Below, piece by piece: positions 60,469 through 64,000 of a DNA stretch of 64,000 nucleotides (positions are counted from its first letter, which is position 1; every line of letters starts with the position of its first letter). A program made the translations under genes and the position numbers. The notes below the pieces were generated by a model. The model did not search any database, was not told the DNA's origin, and saw nothing but the letters and a program-made list of their open reading frames with translations. Location of the stretch: the NCBI GenBank assembly GCA_964549135.1, contig CAZJUJ010000004.1, forward strand, positions 13,454-77,453, written 5' to 3'. The stretch comes from RUG563 sp964549135. Lineage in GTDB: Bacteria; Bacillota; Clostridia; Christensenellales; Aristaeellaceae.

Positions 60469-60978
60469 TTACCTGCTGCCCGTGATCATTCCATGCCAGA
60501 CGGGAGAGGGGGAATCCCCCGTCAGGCTGATATTCTGCCGGCTCGGCCGGGTATCCGGGGCCATCACCTGAACGGCCTCCACGCCGGTGGCGGCCACCAT
60601 GCCCATTTCCTGGGCGGCGGCATAGCAGATCCGAGAGGAATCCCGGGCCGCCATCACCTCCAGCGTCAGCTGGCTGTTATCCGTGATGGTCTGGGCGATG
60701 CCGCTTTCCATGGCGCTGATGCGCTTGGAAAGCTCGGCCCGCTGGCAGGCCTTGTTCAGCACCAGAATGGCAAAGGCCAGGAATACCGCGCAGAGGAAAA
60801 TAATGCCGATATTGGCAGGAATGGTGGCGGCGCGCCGGGGAGCCTTCCGGGTGCTTGCGGCATAATAAGGCTGGCGGTCGCTTCCCTCTCCCGCTTCGGC
60901 ATCGGGCACATACACATGGCTGCGCACATTCATGCGCATGCCCGGCATGGCCTGTACGCCGGCCATGGCGTACTGCAT
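60469..60978 (-). CDS. ftsL: FtsL-like division protein
   Basis: A bitopic protein of about 169 residues with a long cytoplasmic N-terminus, a single helix (about residues 58-78: IPANIGIIFLCAVFLAFAIL) and a short coiled coil (LSKRISAMESGIAQTITDNS), as expected for FtsL, which recruits the septal synthases. The position between mraZ and the PBP supports this. ATG 60978 has AGAAGGG at eight bases; ATG 60996 is an alternative. The extended N-terminus with many Met and Ala residues is unusual. Confidence 0.82.
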   Translation of the reverse strand: MQYAMAGVQAMPGMRMNVRSHVYVPDAEAGEGSDRQPYYAASTRKAPRRAATIPANIGIIFLCAVFLAFAILVLNKACQRAELSKRISAMESGIAQTITDNSQLTLEVMAARDSSRICYAAAQEMGMVAATGVEAVQVMAPDTRPSRQNISLTGDSPSPVWHGMITGSR

Positions 60979-61024
60979 CGTCTTTCCCTTCTGCATCACT
61001 ATGATATTCCCTCACTTTGCGAAA

Positions 61025-61591
61025 TTAGAACGTCTGTCCCTTCTGCATTTCGGCGATCATGGCCAAAGGATCGGCAAATTCCTCGTCAAAATCCAGATCC
61101 TGCTGGCGGCTGTCGGCAGCGGGCACGATCCTGATATGGGTCGCCGCGCCGTTTACATCCACATCCCGGGCATCCCCCAGCCGCCAGGAGCGTATCTTCT
61201 GGGGAAGCAAAAGCCTGCCCTGGGCATCCGCCTCGCAGTCCACATAGCTGTATTTGCTGAATTGATCCAATAGGCGCTGGGCCCGGGCATTGATCCTGAC
61301 CAGCGCGAGCAGCTCATCCCGCCGCTCCAGCCAGCCGTGAAGCGGATAAAGCGCCACGGCCTTAAAATCCGGCGTGGGCGCCACGGCGAAGGTATCGCCC
61401 AGGGGCTCACGGAAGGCGGCGGGGATGATCATGCGGCCCTTGGCGTCAATGCCGTGGGTATAGCTGCCCACAAAGCCCAGGAAGGGCGGCTTGCCGTGAT
61501 CGTCATGGCCGGTTTCGGGCGCGGGTTCACTGGAATGCAGCGCATCCCCCGGGGTTTCCGGGTTCAGCCCCGTTTTTTTCTCATCCGCCAT
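61025..61591 (-). CDS. mraZ: Transcriptional regulator MraZ, with N-terminal extension
   Basis: The 188-residue protein has the two AbrB-like repeats of MraZ: GSYTHGIDAKGRMIIPAAFR and CEADAQGRLLLPQKIR. The first 40 residues are a low-complexity acidic/polar extension not typical of the ~145-residue family. MraZ forms a ring that binds repeats upstream of its own gene and regulates the dcw cluster. I chose ATG 61591; it has only a weak Shine-Dalgarno. The rsmH gene that nearly always follows is absent; ftsL comes next. Confidence 0.92.
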   Translation of the reverse strand: MADEKKTGLNPETPGDALHSSEPAPETGHDDHGKPPFLGFVGSYTHGIDAKGRMIIPAAFREPLGDTFAVAPTPDFKAVALYPLHGWLERRDELLALVRINARAQRLLDQFSKYSYVDCEADAQGRLLLPQKIRSWRLGDARDVDVNGAATHIRIVPAADSRQQDLDFDEEFADPLAMIAEMQKGQTF

Positions 61592-61595
61592 ACGC

Positions 61596-61644
61596 TCACC
61601 ACACAATCCGCCATTTTCTCACCACTTTTTGGGCTGCTTCACCA
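61596..61644 (-). promoter_or_regulatory. Candidate MraZ operator boxes
   Basis: On the reverse strand TGGTGA occurs at 61644-61639, 61624-61619 and 61601-61596, with a related TGGCGG at 61613-61608. Neighbouring boxes are 11-12 bases apart (one interval is 20), the periodicity expected for MraZ rings. They lie between the promoter and the ATG. Confidence 0.55.
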
Positions 61645-61673
61645 TTTTAAGGCACTTTTCAGGGCTTTGTCAA
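61644..61673 (-). promoter_or_regulatory. Sigma-A promoter for mraZ and the dcw cluster
   Basis: Reverse-strand TTGACA (61673-61668), 18-base spacer, TAAAAT (61649-61644). Transcription would start near 61637, about 45 bases before mraZ. The first TGGTGA box touches the -10. Confidence 0.75.
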
Positions 61674-61779
61674 GCGCAAGCGCAGATCGCTGTTTCCTCT
61701 TTGGGAAACATTTTCGTCATACTTTCGTCATCCATTCGACAAAAAGAGAAAACGCGTTCGCATTTTCGGCAAAAGAAAA

Positions 61780-61813
61780 GAGAGAACACATTTTCGCATT
61801 CTCTCATTTTTTG
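61780..61813. terminator. Possible terminator in the AT-rich gap upstream of mraZ
   Basis: GAGAGAA (61780-61786) pairs with TTCTCTC (61799-61805), followed by ATTTTTTG forward and TTTTCTTTT reverse. Just downstream on the mraZ side lie two direct repeats of ATGACGAAA (reverse strand, near 61707-61730). The rest of 61674-61979 is AT-rich, without a gene. Confidence 0.4.
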
Positions 61814-61988
61814 TTTCTTTTGAATATCGAGTTCGTTCAATTATGTATCGATTAAACAAAAAAATAAAACATTTTTCGTTTCATCCTTTTGGGAATTTGT
61901 AATACAAATTTCATTTTCGTTCCATCCTGTTCGCATTTTGTCCCGGCCCGCCACATGTAGGGCCCGCCCGACACCGCCGCAACAAAAT

Positions 61989-62006
61989 AGCGGCTCTTCA
62001 GCCGCT
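61989..62006 (-). terminator. Terminator after the metallophosphoesterase gene
   Basis: AGCGGCT and AGCCGCT (7-bp perfect stem, CTTC loop) are followed on the reverse strand by ATTTTGTT. It begins seven bases after the stop codon. Confidence 0.65.
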
Positions 62007-62012
62007 TTTTGC

Positions 62013-62747
62013 TTATTTTTCTTCCGTTTCGCTCCCCGGATTGGGATCAGCCGCCACGCCCGCGCCCGGCAGGCGATACAGACGGAACCCCAGCCCATCG
62101 CAGGAAACGCAATGATAGCGCACCCCGCCGTGCAGCCCGGTGACCGCGCCCCGGAGGGACGCGCCATGGAGATGGCCGTACACCACGTCATCCACCCCAT
62201 GCCGGGAAAGCAGCTGGGAGAGACGGGTTTCCTCTCCCCCTTCGCCCAGGGGCGGATAATGGCACATAACCACCAGCCGCTCTGCCCCCAGCCTTTCCGC
62301 CCTGTCCAGAGACATTTCCATCCGCAGAAGCTCTCTGGTATAGAGCCTCTCATCCTCCGCCGCGTGGGGGGCGGGCAGCGTCCAGCCCCGGGTGCCGCAG
62401 AAGGCGGTATCGCCCAGGCGCAGGGCGTCATTCTGCACGGCATACATGCCGGGGGGCAATAGCTCCCGCAGCCGGGAAATGCCGCACCACCAATAATCAT
62501 GATTGCCCCGCAGGATGATTTTCTTCCCCGGCAATTGGCCTATGGCCCTAAGATCCGGCAGCGCATCCTCAATCTGCATGGCCCAGCTGATATCCCCGGG
62601 GATCAGCACCGTATCCTCTTCCGTTACCCTTTCGCGCCAATCCCTTGCAATCCGCGCAAAATGGCCCTCCCAATGTTCGCCGAATATCTCCATGGGCTTG
62701 TTATCGCCGCCGGGCAGATGCAGATCCCCAATCGCATAGATATCCAC
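62013..62747 (-). CDS. Calcineurin-like metallophosphoesterase
   Basis: The 244-residue protein has the full metal-site series: IYAIGDLHLPGG (D-x-H), LIPGDISWAM (GD), LRGNHDYWW (GNHD), VVMCHYPPLG (H) and VVYGHLHGAS (GHxH). It resembles a conserved Firmicutes group with GEHWEGH and LPGKKIILRGNHD. It starts with GTG 62747, one base after the upstream stop, so it is coupled to the acidic zinc-ribbon gene. The substrate is not known. It is cytoplasmic, with no signal peptide. Confidence 0.9.
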   Translation of the reverse strand: MDIYAIGDLHLPGGDNKPMEIFGEHWEGHFARIARDWRERVTEEDTVLIPGDISWAMQIEDALPDLRAIGQLPGKKIILRGNHDYWWCGISRLRELLPPGMYAVQNDALRLGDTAFCGTRGWTLPAPHAAEDERLYTRELLRMEMSLDRAERLGAERLVVMCHYPPLGEGGEETRLSQLLSRHGVDDVVYGHLHGASLRGAVTGLHGGVRYHCVSCDGLGFRLYRLPGAGVAADPNPGSETEEK

Positions 62748-62748
62748 G

Positions 62749-63144
62749 TTATTCGTCTTCGTCCTCGTCGTCCTCGGCCTCTTCCTCTTCCAGCTCATCC
62801 AGAGAAAGATCATTTTCGATTTCGCCGTATTCCCGGCCGGGAATATCCTCGTCAATTTCGGGGATGATTTCATCCATGGAGCTGACGGGATCAATGCCCA
62901 GAGAGGATTCGCTTACGCGGGTTTCGCCTTCCTCATCCTGGCGATCGTTATTATTGTTCATTTCCTTCAGGCAGAACAGGCATACGTCCTTGCCGGGCAG
63001 GGCAGGGGCCTCATTGCAGACGGTACACATTTCGATTTCGTCATGCTGCCTTTCACCCTTCATTTCCCGCTTGCATATCTTGCAGTAGCCTTCCTCCTCC
63101 TGAATATAATTCAGTTCGCACCGGGGGCATTTGATCAATTTCAT
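62749..63144 (-). CDS. Zinc-ribbon protein with acidic C-terminal tail
   Basis: The 131-residue protein has three Cys pairs (CPRCELNY, CKICKRE, CTVCNEAP and CLFCLKEM), consistent with two zinc ribbons, followed by a long acidic tail (LSLDELEEEEAEDDEDEDE) of low complexity. ATG 63144 follows GAGGAGG at eight bases. The function is unknown. The gene is paired with a metallophosphoesterase, and the acidic tail suggests interaction with a basic partner or a nucleic-acid-mimic role. Confidence 0.75.
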   Translation of the reverse strand: MKLIKCPRCELNYIQEEEGYCKICKREMKGERQHDEIEMCTVCNEAPALPGKDVCLFCLKEMNNNNDRQDEEGETRVSESSLGIDPVSSMDEIIPEIDEDIPGREYGEIENDLSLDELEEEEAEDDEDEDE

Positions 63145-63226
63145 TTTCTTTTCCTCCTCAGGCATCCCTGCCAGCAATTTCCTTGGCAAAGCCATGGCAA
63201 TTTGTTTGATCATTTTTGAAGTTTGT

Positions 63227-63255
63227 ATTACGATAAACCTGCGATCGTAATACTT
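63227..63255. promoter_or_regulatory. Perfect 10-bp inverted repeat in the divergent promoter region
   Basis: GTATTACGAT (63227-63236) and ATCGTAATAC (63246-63255) are perfect arms around nine bases, 22 bases before the CAP gene. A weak promoter (TTGATC, 16 bases, TACGAT at 63231-63236) overlaps it, so it could be an operator controlling the CAP gene, the divergent zinc-ribbon gene or both. Confidence 0.55.
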
Positions 63256-63276
63256 TTGAAACAAAGGAGAATTTTC

Positions 63277-63918
63277 ATGAAACACTCACTTTGCATTTTC
63301 ACGGTTTCTCTGGTTCTGCTTGCCTCCACCGCGCTGGCGGATGGCGCGCCCGCCTCCCAGTTTGGCTTTGAGGGCTGGCCCTACCGGCAGCAGAGCCCCG
63401 CCTGTGCCCGGGAGGAAGCGATAACGCCCGCGCCTGCCCCGAAGGAGACGCCCGCGCCCACCGTCCGGCCCGCCGCTTCGCCGACCGCGGCAGCACCTGC
63501 GCCCACCGCAAGCACGGGTGATTATACTACAATATCCGTCTCCGCGCAAGAGCAAAAAGTATTGAATTTGCTGAATCAGGAGCGTCTCAGCCATGGTCTG
63601 CCCGCTCTTTCCCTGGATCCTGAGCTTTCCCGCATTGCGCGGATCAAATCCTGCGATATGAAGGCGGCGCATTATTTCGCCCATACCTCCCCCACCTACG
63701 GAAACGCCGCCGCCATGCTCGGCCATTTCGGCTATTCCTTCGCCGGGGTCGGGGAAAATATCGCCCATCATGCCACGGTGGAAAAGGCCCACGCCGCTTT
63801 CATGAGCAGCCAGGCACACCGGGGCAATATCCTGGGCAGCCAATGGCTCAAGGTGGGCATCGGCATCTGCTACGATGACCAGGGCTTCGTCTATATAACC
63901 CAGCTTTTCGTCCGCTGA
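63277..63918 (+). CDS. Secreted CAP-domain (SCP/YkwD-like) protein
   Basis: The 213-residue protein has a signal peptide (residues 1-21), a Pro/Ala/Thr linker (about 48-85) and a CAP domain (about 88-213) with LNLLNQERLSHGLPAL, SCDMKAAHYFAHTSPTYG (His), VGENIAHH (Glu, His) and SSQAHRGNILGSQWLKVGIG. This is the YkwD type, found on spores and cell surfaces. ATG 63277 follows AAAGGAG. It is followed by element copy 5. Confidence 0.92.
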   Translation: MKHSLCIFTVSLVLLASTALADGAPASQFGFEGWPYRQQSPACAREEAITPAPAPKETPAPTVRPAASPTAAAPAPTASTGDYTTISVSAQEQKVLNLLNQERLSHGLPALSLDPELSRIARIKSCDMKAAHYFAHTSPTYGNAAAMLGHFGYSFAGVGENIAHHATVEKAHAAFMSSQAHRGNILGSQWLKVGIGICYDDQGFVYITQLFVR

Positions 63919-63947
63919 GCCTTGGGGAGAGAACGGGGAGAGATCTT

Positions 63948-64000
63948 GCGGGAGGATGCTTTTGTGTCAAAAGCACCCTCCCGCGCCCTCCCGAAAACCG
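63948..64000. repeat. Nested palindromic intergenic element, copy 5 (cut by window end)
   Basis: The stem GCGGGAGGATGCTTTTG / CAAAAGCACCCTCCCGC (63948-63984) and the start of CCCTCCCGAAAACCG lie 30 bases after the CAP gene. The left arm is identical to that of copy 1. A GA-rich flank (GGGGAGAGAACGGGGAGAG) precedes it, as in copies 1 and 2. Confidence 0.85.

Overview
The window reads as a chromosomal segment of an anaerobic, Gram-positive, spore-forming-lineage Firmicute, most likely an uncultured gut-type member of class Clostridia. The support is SigH next to RlmB, ThyX and Mini-RNase III, a complete six-subunit Rnf complex, a division and cell-wall (dcw) cluster running mraZ to ftsZ, a MurE with the meso-diaminopimelate motif DNPR, and sigma-A promoters close to consensus. 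The DNA is GC-rich, with a strong preference for GAT (Asp), AAT (Asn) and GCC (Ala) codons. That bias creates many long false antisense frames. I see no rRNA, tRNA, CRISPR array or riboswitch. The exact genus cannot be fixed from sequence alone.

Layout. 0-8 kb: the end of a CapA-type protein, a decayed isopropylmalate-dehydrogenase-like gene, then a reverse-strand envelope cluster (RluA, secreted DUF6273-like/CapA fusion, phosphodiester glycosidase, Lgt-like membrane protein) and a secreted protein. 8-12 kb: a tightly coupled forward operon araC-mrnC-thyX-rlmB-sigH. 12.5-15 kb: DUF4342 protein plus two-component system. 15-18 kb: sugar-acid operon (enolase-superfamily dehydratase, SDR, KDPG aldolase). 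18.4-20.5 kb: nucleotidyltransferase, rhomboid-like protein, secreted protein. 20.6-29.8 kb: a ten-gene Mrp/Mbh-type cation antiporter operon with four pump subunits and no hydrogenase. It is transcribed divergently from 30.1-37.3 kb, the ApbE/NusG-II/Rnf operon, whose RnfG carries three FMN-binding domains. 37.7-39.8 kb: a six-hairpin glycosidase with atypical codon use. 40.1-43.9 kb: a four-gene phage-derived cassette (two proteins with a GMKWG[VI]RR motif, an intact large terminase, and a DUF6883-like/DUF4926-like toxin/immunity-style pair). 44-46.7 kb: a secreted His-rich protein and a lipoprotein. 47-47.6 kb: a broken small gene and a DUF4298 gene. 48-61.6 kb: dcw cluster. 62-64 kb: metallophosphoesterase, acidic zinc-ribbon protein and a secreted CAP-domain protein.

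How the parts work together. Rnf couples ferredoxin:NAD oxidation to Na+ or H+ export, ApbE would flavinylate RnfG/RnfD, and the divergent antiporter would exchange Na+ and H+ gradients, so 20.6-37.3 kb looks like one membrane-energetics locus. The dcw cluster makes peptidoglycan precursors and the septum but lacks rsmH, murF and murG.

The most unusual non-coding feature is a nested, symmetric palindromic element found at five operon ends (12.0, 18.0, 37.3, 47.9 and 63.9 kb). Its outer stems differ between copies yet mostly stay base-paired, and its centre is a bidirectional terminator hairpin.
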